Below are positions 1-9,800 of a stretch of DNA of 19,092 nt, piece by piece. Origin of the DNA: SIG78 sp045585955 (GTDB taxonomy: Bacteria; Verrucomicrobiota; Lentisphaeria; Victivallales; Victivallaceae); NCBI GenBank assembly GCA_045585955.1, contig JAZMZK010000034.1, positions 1-19,092 on the forward strand, given 5' to 3'. The position numbers and the translations under genes are program-made. The notes beneath the pieces were generated by a model, which worked only from the letters and a program-made list of their open reading frames with translations, was not told the DNA's origin and searched no databases. The stretch's first letter is position 1. Every line of letters begins with the position of its first letter.

Positions 1-32
1 AGATTTAGAGCAAACACAGCAAACGCACAAAT

Positions 33-64
33 GAGAGGTGGGCAGATAAAACTGCCCACCTCTC
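33..64. repeat. perfect 13-bp hairpin
   Basis: GAGAGGTGGGCAG (33-45) and its exact reverse complement (52-64) are separated by a 6-nt loop. The stem is GC-rich and stable. It could end transcription from either side, but neither strand has a clean T-tract directly 3' of the stem: the A-run at 67-73 lies on the wrong side for a minus-strand intrinsic terminator. It may be the terminator or 3' stabiliser of a gene lying left of the window, or of the nine-gene operon that ends at 491. The inverted repeat is certain; its function is not. Confidence 0.6.
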
Positions 65-490
65 AACAAAAAAACTGAAAAATACTTGACAAATCTGTTT
101 TTATTGCTACTTTATAGAAAAGTTATGGGATAGCTGTGCACCATTTTTACAAAATTATGGGATTTCTGTGAATCTGTTTCAAGATCAAAAATTGCTTATT
201 TTGTCCATTTTACCCTCAAACTTGGCACATTATGGCACTTGGTCAACTCAAGTGCGACTTTACAAAAACGGGCCATTTATGGGGAATATACCATCAAAAC
301 GGGGAATAAATGGGGATGTTTTTCTGCATAAAAAAGTAATGAAAATAATCACACACATGCAGCCGTATTATTACTGCAAAATCAGCCTGTAACAATTTAT
401 TGCGGAATGACATCTGCGGTATTGACAAAATTCATTGCAGTCAGTACCGGAGTATCCCCACTCTTTTATAAAGATAAAAAGTAAGCTGTT
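65..490. other. gene-free AT-rich region downstream of the operon
   Basis: I find no convincing gene here. A 74-codon plus-strand frame at 168-392 starts with GTG, has no Shine-Dalgarno sequence and matches nothing I recognise. The stretch contains short direct repeats (123-170), further TATGGGG-type words near 277-317, a possible TTGACA hexamer at 86-91 without a good -10 partner, and an imperfect 9-bp inverted repeat at 418-448 (GGTATTGAC against GTCAGTACC, one mismatch). That last repeat could form in the 3' end of the minus-strand operon transcript but is not followed by a T-run. Confidence 0.5.
123..170 (+). repeat. two direct repeats, 32-bp period
   Basis: TTATGGGAT-ag-CTGTG (123-138) and TTATGGGAT-tt-CTGTG (155-170) match at 14 of 16 positions. 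Their starts are 32 bp apart, about three helical turns, so a protein could bind both on one DNA face. Degenerate relatives occur at 277-285 and 308-317. No adjacent promoter or gene start explains them, so the function is unknown. Confidence 0.5.
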
Positions 491-1924
491 TTATTTTTCT
501 TTTGAAAAAGTCAAAGTTGGTGTTTCTTTGAAGGATATAATGTATTTACCGCCGGTTACGGGATAGACTATTTGGCTCTTCAACTCAAAATCACTCTTTT
601 TTACCAGTGCTGCAAATTTTCCGTTTTCTGCTATATAGGGGTAAGCAAATTTAGAAATTACTTCCGGTCGATTGCCAATATTGTGGTCTGTGCTGCAAAC
701 AATTATGCCGTCTACATCATTGGCTGTCAGAAAATGCGTATCGGGTCTGAATCCCGCCCTTACCATATTAGCGGCTATAACCATTTTATCTGCCGGATTG
801 CAACTTGCATCATCCAAACCGTGAACTATTACCACTTTATTATCAACCTGGTATTTTTTCTGCAATGCCAGATGAATCATGTTGCCCGGATCGCGTATTT
901 CACGCATTGCTGCTGTTAAATATTTGGGCGATTGCGGATATGCACTGTATCCGGCATTAAGGCTGCCCTTGCCGAATGCTATCTCATCGGTCAACCCGGG
1001 CATACCGCAAAGGTCGATAATACAGCCGAAGGTGTTTGGTGCAAGTTTATTGACCATCAAGCTTACATTGCCGCCCCCGGATGCCCCTGCAGCATAAATA
1101 CGGTTACGCTTGAACTTGATCTTATTTGCATCCAGTACATTTATTACTTCATAAAGAGCCCGCAGACAATCCATTGCCTGCAAAACGCCATGATCATACG
1201 GAACTTTATCGTGTCTGGTTTCGCCGCTTTGCAGATAGTTTACACTTAAACAAATAAGGTTATAGCGATCACTGAAAAGGTCGCACCATGGAGCAGTATA
1301 TTCCCATGTGCCGCCCCAGTTATGCGATAAAAGCATCAAACCGGTATTGGCATCGATACCTTTTTGTGGTGTGCGTACATAATACTTTACCATACGCTTA
1401 CCCGGCTGAAAGCGATATTCCTGACCTTCAAAACTTTGCACACCTGTTAATTTTTTCGGGAGCGGTTTTGTTAAAGGTATTTCCGAGGCATTGGTTGTCT
1501 TCCGGTCAGGAACATCATCGTTGACAGCTAAAAGCAAACCTCCTGCTTTGGTCGGCATACAATCAATTTTTTCCGGAGGATTATCAACAATAAAAAGATC
1601 GTATTTACTCATTTTTCTTTGTTCCTCTCTGCCAATATATATTGATTTGTTCAAAGGTTTCAAACCATGATTTTTTGCCATATCAGCAGCACCTTTGCTG
1701 CTGTACAATGCAATCAGTGCTTTGGTTGTCCCGCGAGGAATAATTATGGTGAATCCGGTGCATTTCTGAACAGGTACGGCTTTTTGTGGTTGGAATATTC
1801 CATCCAGATCAGATATAAGGTATTCCCGGTCGATCCATGCTTTTACCCCATCACGCATTGTTATGGTGTCTGCATAAACAAGTATATTGCACAGCAGAAA
1901 AAACATTGCAACTAAAGTTCGCAT
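491..1924 (-). CDS. secreted alpha/beta-hydrolase (putative esterase)
   Basis: This 477-aa protein begins with a Sec-type signal peptide (residues 1-18, hydrophobic core, likely cut after VYA). Residues about 20-180 form an N-terminal region I do not recognise. From about 190 it looks like an alpha/beta-hydrolase: LLSHNWGG fits the first strand and oxyanion-hole region, GASGGG puts the nucleophile at Ser282 in its elbow, the HGLDD segment supplies an Asp (371 or 372), and STDH supplies His414 near the C-terminus. The triad order Ser-Asp-His is right for the fold. The start ATG has AGGGAAG upstream at normal spacing. It is the last gene of the operon, 81 nt after the glycosidase-like gene, so removal of ester groups from the glycan substrate is a reasonable inference. 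The substrate is not deducible; a peptidase or polymer depolymerase of the same fold is possible. Confidence 0.8.
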   Translation of the reverse strand: MRTLVAMFFLLCNILVYADTITMRDGVKAWIDREYLISDLDGIFQPQKAVPVQKCTGFTIIIPRGTTKALIALYSSKGAADMAKNHGLKPLNKSIYIGREEQRKMSKYDLFIVDNPPEKIDCMPTKAGGLLLAVNDDVPDRKTTNASEIPLTKPLPKKLTGVQSFEGQEYRFQPGKRMVKYYVRTPQKGIDANTGLMLLSHNWGGTWEYTAPWCDLFSDRYNLICLSVNYLQSGETRHDKVPYDHGVLQAMDCLRALYEVINVLDANKIKFKRNRIYAAGASGGGNVSLMVNKLAPNTFGCIIDLCGMPGLTDEIAFGKGSLNAGYSAYPQSPKYLTAAMREIRDPGNMIHLALQKKYQVDNKVVIVHGLDDASCNPADKMVIAANMVRAGFRPDTHFLTANDVDGIIVCSTDHNIGNRPEVISKFAYPYIAENGKFAALVKKSDFELKSQIVYPVTGGKYIISFKETPTLTFSKEK

Positions 1925-2005
1925 TTTTTAATCTTCCCTGATAATTTAATTTCAAAACCTTCTGAAAATCCGGATTACAATAGTCAACGGCGTTTTTAAA
2001 TCTTT

Positions 2006-3757
2006 TTATTTGACTTTTAAAATTTCTTTCAATATTGATATTTTTTTCCGGATGAGTTCTCCGGAAAACATAACCGTCCCGGGTTCGATATGAAAACCTT
2101 GCCGCGGATCACGTTCCACCCACGGCAGAACTGCGTTCAGCACATCCAGTTCATCTTCAGCAATACGGTTGAATTCCTCAAGATTTTCTTCTTGCCAATT
2201 CTGCCGCAACTTATAGACACGGTAACTGTTTTCGGTACTGTGCCATATTGCCTGACAAATCAATACGTTGCCCAGTTCATCAAGCAAACGTTTATCTTGC
2301 GTATCCTGCAAGGCTTTGCTGAAAAGTGCGGCCCCGGCTTCCCAGCCTACCGCCACTTTGCCGATACGCTCAATTATCTCGTCCAAGTTGAACAACTTAG
2401 GCTGTTCCGGGTGGATAAATGCTTCGCGTAATTCATCGCCCCGGTCATCATCCAGCCAGGAGCCGCCAACCAGTTTGCCGGTCAATGGAGCCGGATGGTA
2501 AATTTCATCATAAGCAAGGGTATAATTCTGCACGCCAAAGTAGATGAAAAGTATGGTAAAAGGGTGATAATACATCGTGCGTTCAAATTGTTCCCAAGCC
2601 GCTAAAATCAAATCGATATTGCAGTTGGGGAATTTCGTTTCAGCAAAACTGCGCAGGGCTTCTGCTTCGTTATCCGGAGAGTCCTGACTTACAAAATAAT
2701 TGAATGCCTCTACATTCAAGTTGGGTAAGGCGTTGCCGAAGTTCCAGCACCCCATAAATCCTGCGAGGTTGTTTTTACGCAAAAAATCAGCCTTTTTATA
2801 AAGTGAACTTATGATCGGCAAGCTGACCACTGTAGCAAGTTCGTGCGTGGTGCCAAGTTGCAATTTTGCCATATACCGCATCGGCTTCCGGCTGGTTTCG
2901 TCAAAGAGCCGCAGAAATTTTTCGGAAGGACCGGAATAACCGATACTGTATTCATCCATAAAAAAATGTTTTCTCCGCAGAAGATCTTTGTATCCGCCGC
3001 GTTCAAAATCTGCCATTAAAATCACATCTTCCGGCAAAGCTTTGATAATGGCAGATTCATCTTCCGGTCGTTCCCACGACCAATTCCATGCAATCACTTC
3101 GGCTGTTGCTGAACTTTTGCGTATCCCCTTATGGAGCATAGTTATCAATTCAGCAATCACTTCGGCTCTCGTTCTTTTGTAACAACGCGGACAGGTTATC
3201 TCAACATGCCATGGTTTGGTCAGCGGCTTATGACAGCGGTGCGAAAAGCAGTGCTGGGCAAATTCGCTGGCGGTTATTAAAATAACTCCGGCAAGTTCCG
3301 GCAGACTTTTCAGCAGAGCTTCTCCGGCATTGACCAGATATTGCTGTACTTGTGGCGTTGAAGTACACATACAACGCAGCGTTATATCGGGGAAAACTAA
3401 CTCTTCACCACGGCAATCAGGGTGCTTTTTCCAGAAATCATCCCGGTCATCCAGAGCCCGCGGCGGCTGCATATAAAGAAAAACCTTTATGCCGTATTTG
3501 GCTGCCCGGGCAATCAATGTCTGCATGGCAGTTATATGTTTTGCGGAATCTTTGCCCAACTCCATAAAGGGGGCAACTTGCACAAGATGATGAAGTACCC
3601 CGTGGAGCCAGATAGCGTTGAATCCAGCATCGGCAATTTTTTTCAACTCGTCATCGGTATAAGCTGACAAGGCGGTAAGTGTTTCATCATTTTCGCCTCC
3701 CGGCAGCTGTTCAGAGCCAAAACGGCTGCGGGCAGAACGCCAAATACGGTAATTCAT
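2006..3757 (-). CDS. TIM-barrel glycosidase-like protein with a four-Cys insertion, cytoplasmic
   Basis: The predicted protein has 583 aa. I chose the ATG at 3757 because AAGG lies 10 nt upstream; the frame is open to 3841, but that would overlap the end of the symporter gene by 59 bp. There is no signal peptide. The first half alternates strands and helices like a (beta/alpha)8 barrel (AGFNAIWLHG near 44-53, KYGIKVFLYMQ near 87-97, GVILITASEF near 157-166). Glu165 at a strand end is a candidate catalytic acid. Between strands lie Cys170, Cys175, Cys189 and Cys192 (C-X4-C-X13-C-X2-C), which looks like a structural zinc site. The general layout recalls GH20-like enzymes, but I cannot assign a family. 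Its position 25 nt after the symporter suggests it hydrolyses an imported oligosaccharide or glycoside. The C-terminal 230 residues are mainly helical and unrecognised. Confidence 0.65.
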   Translation of the reverse strand: MNYRIWRSARSRFGSEQLPGGENDETLTALSAYTDDELKKIADAGFNAIWLHGVLHHLVQVAPFMELGKDSAKHITAMQTLIARAAKYGIKVFLYMQPPRALDDRDDFWKKHPDCRGEELVFPDITLRCMCTSTPQVQQYLVNAGEALLKSLPELAGVILITASEFAQHCFSHRCHKPLTKPWHVEITCPRCYKRTRAEVIAELITMLHKGIRKSSATAEVIAWNWSWERPEDESAIIKALPEDVILMADFERGGYKDLLRRKHFFMDEYSIGYSGPSEKFLRLFDETSRKPMRYMAKLQLGTTHELATVVSLPIISSLYKKADFLRKNNLAGFMGCWNFGNALPNLNVEAFNYFVSQDSPDNEAEALRSFAETKFPNCNIDLILAAWEQFERTMYYHPFTILFIYFGVQNYTLAYDEIYHPAPLTGKLVGGSWLDDDRGDELREAFIHPEQPKLFNLDEIIERIGKVAVGWEAGAALFSKALQDTQDKRLLDELGNVLICQAIWHSTENSYRVYKLRQNWQEENLEEFNRIAEDELDVLNAVLPWVERDPRQGFHIEPGTVMFSGELIRKKISILKEILKVK

Positions 3758-3782
3758 ACAATAAAGACCTTGATTTATTCTG

Positions 3783-6092
3783 TTATTTGTTGCTGTTTTC
3801 TTCGATACTGGCAAATTTAGCCTTATCTGCCAGCGATACATTGCCTTCGACCTGACCGTTATCCAGCGGGTCGATTTCGCGTTTTTCCAAATCCCGGAAA
3901 AGCTGTATCAAGCCCATAACTCCACCGATACCGAACCAGAATACTGAAATAATACTGAATACCAGCGGTACGGCAATAATGGTTATGAAGAAATAATGCC
4001 CCCACCACGCCAGCGGCCACGGCGAAAAAATATTCCAGACAACTACGCCGGCAAAGGTGATCAGGAAGCTCCACACAAAACTTTGAATGAACAATATCCA
4101 GGCAATAAATTTATCGCCGCAACTGTAATCGGAAGTAATCCCCAACAATACGCCGGAGATATTCCGCCAGCTGAACTGACTTTTAAGATCAGCTTTTTTT
4201 TCTCCGTCCACACTGTACCGCCCACGGTGCAGCATGCGATCGAGATTGAAAGGTTCGCGTATAGTCAAATACGATACCACACAATAAAGGAGCAAAGTAA
4301 AAAGCGAAATAAGGAAGAATATTTCGTAACTGTTGATCGGGAATTTGACCGGATCCATCGACCATTGCACATAAGGAGCAAAGGGTTGCGATATTGTCCG
4401 CAAAAATTCATCCAGCGGTTCAACCCAGCCTTTTTTAAGCAAATATGGATAGATATTATCCGCCCAGTTACGCTGGGCAAAGATTGCCGCCAGCGATAAA
4501 ACCATCCCGGAAATCAGCGAACTGAACGCCCCGGCACTGGTGCCGAACCGGCTGTAAAGGCCAAAGATCATCACCGGAGCACAGCCGCCCAGCCAGATCG
4601 AGGTGGCAATCATCACAAAAAGCTGTATGTAATCCATCTGGGCCAGATAGAGCGAGCCGATCAGGTAAATCGCTCCGATAGCAATGGAAACCAGCCGCAA
4701 CATCCACAAATGCTGTTTGAACGAAAGCGGCTTTTTCCGCAGCGGCAGCAAAACATCCTGCGAAAAAGTTACTGCCGAACTGAAAATTCGTGTATTGTCA
4801 GTGGAAATCATAGCCAATATCATCAAAAGCAGAAACAGTCCCATCATGCCGCCGGGCAAAATTTTCCGCATGGAAACCGCCAGCATTTCCTGATGAAAAA
4901 GCGTGCGATATTGCAGATACAACGCATTGCCCTGCGCTTCGCCGTTGATTTTAACCAGCTCTTTGCGGGCAGTTTCCAACATCGGTGTATCAAGATTATG
5001 TTTTTCGGAAAGCGGCTGATCCACGCCGATTTTATGATCCTGTATTGGTACGGAAGCAATCGCCTGATTGAATTGTTGCTGTTCCGCCGGGTCGGCAATA
5101 AGTTCTCTTGCCGCCTGTTGAGAGATTTCAAGGCGCACTGCATGAGCTTCGTCGGCAAAGTTACGGTGGTTAAGCAGTACGATCAAAGTCAATGCCACCA
5201 ACACATGCAGTATAGTGGTTATATGCTCACGCCATGCACCGAGAACGCCTGCCATCTTTTGTTCGTGCGGATTTTTAGCCGCCGAATAAACTCCGGCACC
5301 ATACCAGCTTGCCCGATGAAAAATGCGGTTGAAAATAAGAATCATGACCGCAAACAAATTGAAATCCCGCAGCTTGGATATATCGTAGGGGTTTATGAAA
5401 CTCTCGCCCTGAACTCTGTCCATCATTACCGGCACAATCTCTTCGCTCCAGCTGAATTTATAGAGGATAAAAAAGATAAATACCGCAATGATCGGAAACA
5501 TAAAAATCCCTTGCAATGCGTCAGTAACAACCATGCTCAAAGTCCCCCCGGCACAGATAATACTGATTGCTATTGTCAGGCAGAATACGATCACAAGAAA
5601 CATGGTCGATACTTCAAACCCGCCAATATTGACACTATGGGGCAACCCGAGGTAATAGATGAAGAATCTGGCGGCAACTGCGGGCATTATAGCATTACAC
5701 AGAACTTCGCAAAGACAGCGTAATACTGCCGCAAAAATACGCAGTGAACGATTGTAACGCATTTCCAGAAACTGCCCCATACTCATAGCCCGTGTTTCAC
5801 GGAAGCGGTAGAGGCAAAAGCCGGTCAGCGACATGATCATAGTAACCGGCAAAGCCAATGTCATCCAGAAAGAGAGAGCAAAGCCGCATTTATACTGACT
5901 TTCGGCATAACCTACCAGTCCAATGACAGCTAAAGCATTAGCTACATCGCTGGCACATACAACATACCGTGTGCAAACCCTTCCGGCAGAAAGAAAATCT
6001 GCCACGCTTCGCACATATCTGTGCATATAATACCCCAAGCCGATCACCATGGCAACAGGTATAATAACAATAAGCCAATCAATCAGAGTCAT
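3783..6092 (-). CDS. sodium/solute symporter, SSS (SLC5) family
   Basis: This 769-aa polytopic membrane protein has about 13 or more hydrophobic segments starting at residue 5. The SSS hallmark AGGTLSMVVTDALQG lies at about 181-195, just before a membrane segment. The TM8-like stretch ISTDNTRIFSSA at about 429-440 resembles the Na2-site helix of the family. It is longer than typical SSS proteins (roughly 500-600 aa). The extra length is a hydrophilic, partly helical loop at about 308-400 and additional membrane segments after residue 590, ending in a charged cytoplasmic-looking tail. The start ATG is preceded by GAGAG. It lies 37 nt after the pseudopilin gene and 25 nt before the glycosidase-like gene. 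The likely role is Na+-driven uptake of the sugar or glycoside released outside; the substrate is inferred from context only. Confidence 0.88.
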   Translation of the reverse strand: MTLIDWLIVIIPVAMVIGLGYYMHRYVRSVADFLSAGRVCTRYVVCASDVANALAVIGLVGYAESQYKCGFALSFWMTLALPVTMIMSLTGFCLYRFRETRAMSMGQFLEMRYNRSLRIFAAVLRCLCEVLCNAIMPAVAARFFIYYLGLPHSVNIGGFEVSTMFLVIVFCLTIAISIICAGGTLSMVVTDALQGIFMFPIIAVFIFFILYKFSWSEEIVPVMMDRVQGESFINPYDISKLRDFNLFAVMILIFNRIFHRASWYGAGVYSAAKNPHEQKMAGVLGAWREHITTILHVLVALTLIVLLNHRNFADEAHAVRLEISQQAARELIADPAEQQQFNQAIASVPIQDHKIGVDQPLSEKHNLDTPMLETARKELVKINGEAQGNALYLQYRTLFHQEMLAVSMRKILPGGMMGLFLLLMILAMISTDNTRIFSSAVTFSQDVLLPLRKKPLSFKQHLWMLRLVSIAIGAIYLIGSLYLAQMDYIQLFVMIATSIWLGGCAPVMIFGLYSRFGTSAGAFSSLISGMVLSLAAIFAQRNWADNIYPYLLKKGWVEPLDEFLRTISQPFAPYVQWSMDPVKFPINSYEIFFLISLFTLLLYCVVSYLTIREPFNLDRMLHRGRYSVDGEKKADLKSQFSWRNISGVLLGITSDYSCGDKFIAWILFIQSFVWSFLITFAGVVVWNIFSPWPLAWWGHYFFITIIAVPLVFSIISVFWFGIGGVMGLIQLFRDLEKREIDPLDNGQVEGNVSLADKAKFASIEENSNK

Positions 6093-6129
6093 AGGTTCAG
6101 CTCTCTATATCTTTCAAGCAGTTAAATTG

Positions 6130-6798
6130 TTATTCATTCCCTGTCCAGATACCTTTCATGGTACCGGTGCCGGGCAGTGTAGTAGTGTAGTATTGCACAT
6201 GACCATCCACATAGGCAATGTTAAGACCTTTCCCATGACGGTATTCCGGAGCGTATGCTCCGGTTCCGGTATTGGCATTGATATAATAGGAGTAAGCGTC
6301 TGCCAAATACATACAAAGAGTGGGATTTTGGATCCCGTTACGCGGAAAAGGCTTTGTTGCATAAGCACTGATATCTGCACTGCTGATCTTGCCATACGCC
6401 GCACCGGAAATGTAAAAGTTTATGCCGTAATCCAAATCCGGAGAAACAGTTTTGGTTGCGGAGGGACAGGCAAACGCACCTGCCATTTGCCGATTGTTGG
6501 CAGGCTTGGTAGTACTGCCCATAGCCCAACCTTCCTGAGTTCCGCCGATATGCCAGTAAGGCTTGAGAACCACCATCCATGTTTCTTTGCGCACTGTATC
6601 ATAGTAACAAGGCAGAAAATCATTATTATCGTTGGCGTAAGATTCTGCCATCAAGCCAAGTTGTTTTAAATTGTTGATACAGTTGGCTGCTCTTGCCCGT
6701 TCACGGGCTGCGGAAAGTGCCGGCAGCAGCATGGCTGCCAGAATTGCAATGATTGCGATTACTACCAACAGTTCGATCAGAGTAAAGTGCTTTTTCAT
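6130..6798 (-). CDS. type II pseudopilin-like protein with H-X9-DG motif
   Basis: This 222-aa protein has a prepilin N-terminus: a short basic leader MKKH, then FTLIELLVVIAIIAIL, with Glu at mature position +5 (E9). The residue before the cleavage site is His4, not the usual Gly. The long hydrophobic helix continues into a charged amphipathic helix, followed by a beta-rich globular domain with Cys63 and Cys111. Near the C-terminus His188 and Asp198-Gly199 form the H-X9-DG signature (RHG...YVDGH) known from a large pseudopilin-like family in Planctomycetes, Verrucomicrobia and Lentisphaerae. AAAGGA precedes the start by about 10 nt. It sits in the operon between the secreted glycosidase-like gene and the symporter gene. 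It probably anchors in the inner membrane and is processed by a prepilin peptidase encoded elsewhere. Its role in glycan use is unknown. Confidence 0.9.
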   Translation of the reverse strand: MKKHFTLIELLVVIAIIAILAAMLLPALSAARERARAANCINNLKQLGLMAESYANDNNDFLPCYYDTVRKETWMVVLKPYWHIGGTQEGWAMGSTTKPANNRQMAGAFACPSATKTVSPDLDYGINFYISGAAYGKISSADISAYATKPFPRNGIQNPTLCMYLADAYSYYINANTGTGAYAPEYRHGKGLNIAYVDGHVQYYTTTLPGTGTMKGIWTGNE

Positions 6799-6836
6799 GA
6801 GCTTTATTTCCTTTCTTTTATGGAAGGTTATGGTTT

Positions 6837-9800
6837 TTATTTACTCTCTGCGATCTTTTTTAAAGGAATCAAACGCACAATGGCATCGCTGCCAACCTGT
6901 TTGCCGGTTTTATAGCGAAATTCCACCGTGTTTTTACCGGGTTGCAGTTTGAGTTTGGCGACAGGGACTTTATAATTTTTGCCGGGCTTCATTCCGCCTT
7001 GCCAAACAGTACAGTTGCCCAGCGGATCTGCAGTCAGCGAAGAGCCTTCCTGCAAAGTCATCGGGAATTGGACTTTTTTGCCATTGACTGAAAGTTCCAT
7101 ATCACGCAATTCGGGTGGCTGCACGCCGGGCAAGGCTTTGACTCCGGCAATCATACAGCGGAAAAACTTTGTGTATGGCGGAATTTCTCTCAAGGTCATA
7201 GTCAGATATTTGATATTTTTCCAATCAATATCTTCGGCGGTATTAAGCTTAAAGAAATGCAGTTTCCAACCCGAATAATCCATTTTAACCGATTGTTTGT
7301 AAATTTTGCCGTGGGTATCAATCAGCCGGATATCGAATACAACATCTGATACTGCATAACTGCGCAGCCAGAACGCCAGTTCACGGGACTTACTTAAATC
7401 CAGTGCCTGCGGAAAGGTCTTGCCGAATGTCCAGCTGCCGACTTTACCGGTGTTGTTGATCAGCTGCGGGTATCCACTGTGCGTGCCGTGATACGCCGGA
7501 TAAGTCGTGTGGGTCAAATTGGGCTGCATACCGGAAGTATAAATACCATGGGCATTGGCAAGCATTTTATCTTGCGGCAACTGCGAGTGAAAGCTGTTGT
7601 CGCGTGCGCCCTGTTTGAGAGGGGCAAGGTTGGCAAAATCTTCCAGCACGATGGCATTGGGTGAAGTGTAAACCGGGTAACGCAGGACTTCCAAAGCAAA
7701 CGGAACTGCGGTGTTGAATTTATTTTCCACTGTCCAGACATTGCTTTTACCGTCAATAGCTGCAACATGTTTATCCGGAGCAAAATTCGCTTCAAAGAGT
7801 TTCCAACCGTCAGTGACATTGCCGTACAACCGGAAATCTTTGTCTTTATCCAGCAGCAGATCGGTCACGCTTTGCGGAAACGCCCGGCTGACCCGGCACA
7901 TTTCGTAGCGGTTGAGCATTTCAAAAATCTCTCTGCCCTGCGGGTGATTGTCCAGCGTCTGACGCGACCCCTGAATGGAGATCGAACCGTCGCAGGCCAG
8001 ACATTTGCTGGCGATATATTCCATGGCATTGACCCGGATAGCCGGATCCAAGCCGTACCAGCCCACATCAGCAAAGGCAAAATGCTCTGCGTAAGTAATA
8101 ATACGCATATGCTTGGCAAGCAGTTTTTTAATATCTCCGAACCCATTGGCTGAAGCTCCGCGAGCCACAATGTGCCACTGCATATTGAAACCCAAACCCA
8201 CGCTGGTTTGGTAAAGTACATCGTGATCAAACTTTTTGTAGAATGTATAGTGGCACTGATCAACATAACGCCGTAAATCATAGCCCATGGGACGGGCTTG
8301 TATCTCGCAATCGCTGGCATCAAAATAAACCAGATCGACATTGCATTTGTTGATGATGTTTGCAAAGTGCGTAGATACTTCCTCAAGCAGTTCACTTTGC
8401 GGTTCGAGCATGAAAAATTCCAGCTTGGTAATCAAACCTCTGACTGCTGAACCGGCTTTGTGGGCGGCGGCTTGCGTGCCGTAAGCACCACGGGTGCAGT
8501 TGATAAAACGGAATTTTTTATCCGGAGTAGTTTCAAATTTGCCATAACGGATGATCTCATTACCGATAAGCAAATGATTTTCCGGGAAGCCATACGGTTG
8601 CAGGGCAGACGGGCGTCTTTCCAGTACAATCGTGGTTGCTTTTTCGTCAATATCTTCTGCCAGCGGCGGACAGTTCACACCGGCAAGCCGTTTATCCGGT
8701 ACGGGAGTAATGTAGGGGTCGTTACTGGAAATGGAAGGGCCGAACAAATGCACACCGATCTTCAAACCAGCTGCATGGATTTTATCGGCGGCGGCTTTAA
8801 ATCCGTCAAGTCCGCCGGGAAAATTCTTTTCATTTATCCGGTAATGACCATGAGTATCCAGCCACTGGTCTTTATCAAAAACGATAGTCTGGAAATTCCC
8901 GATTTTGGCATACTCTATGAGTTTATCTATATCCGAAGATTCCATGTCAGTTACCATCAGATAACTGCGTCTGATATTTTCCGATTCCCGCAGCCATTTG
9001 CCGCCCAGCTTGGGGGAGGGCAGATTGTGATCTTTCTGCACATCTTTTGCCACTTCAAAGAACATTTTCCGCGGCATCCCCAGCAATGCAAGTTTACCGC
9101 CGTTGTAACCGTGCCGTTTGAGAAAGTTTGCCGCCAGACGCATGGAATCATCTTTAGCAGCATACACAGTACAATAAGGTGCAAAATTCAAGGCAAACAA
9201 ATTTGCCACAAAAGTTTTGCTGAAGTTTGCCGAAGTAATGGTGCTTTTGCGGTCGAGTTTCTTCATAGGAAACTCAATGGTCATTGCTTCCATATTTTCA
9301 GGAGAAGCCTGTACGACTTCAAAAACAAAATAGCGTTTTGCAGCTTTGATGCGTAACGCCACTTTTACCGACGGATCAGGAAACTGCAGTTCCAGAATAT
9401 CGTCGCCACGCCGGATAAAGCCGTTGGAACGCAGCACAGTTCCATTGACTTTGACTTGACAGATGGAGTCGGAACAATTCGGGAAAGCGTATTCGGTTTT
9501 GTCAGCTTTGCAGTACAGCTTGCCCAGTTTGCTCTCCGGGGTGATAAGCATTTGCATAAATTCATTTTCAAAGGCCGCCGACTGCGAGTTGTTTTTTACA
9601 GCAGCTGCAGGAACTTCCTTAATGCCTATATCATCAATCTCAACACTGGACTGCCACGGCACCATGATTACCAGAAACGCGTTGCGAAAATTTTCCGGAA
9701 CAGTGTAAATGCCGCTGACTTCACGCCATTCTGCACCGCACTCATCCATTGCCACAGTCACGGGACGCATTGTTTTGTTCTGACTGAATTCGTACAGCCC

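Noticed and set aside
168..392. 74-codon plus-strand frame
   Set aside because: It starts with GTG, has no Shine-Dalgarno sequence, matches no family I know, and overlaps short repeats.
3758..3841. Longer N-terminus of the cytoplasmic glycosidase-like protein
   Set aside because: It would overlap the symporter gene; the ATG at 3757 has a good ribosome binding site and begins the conserved-looking protein.
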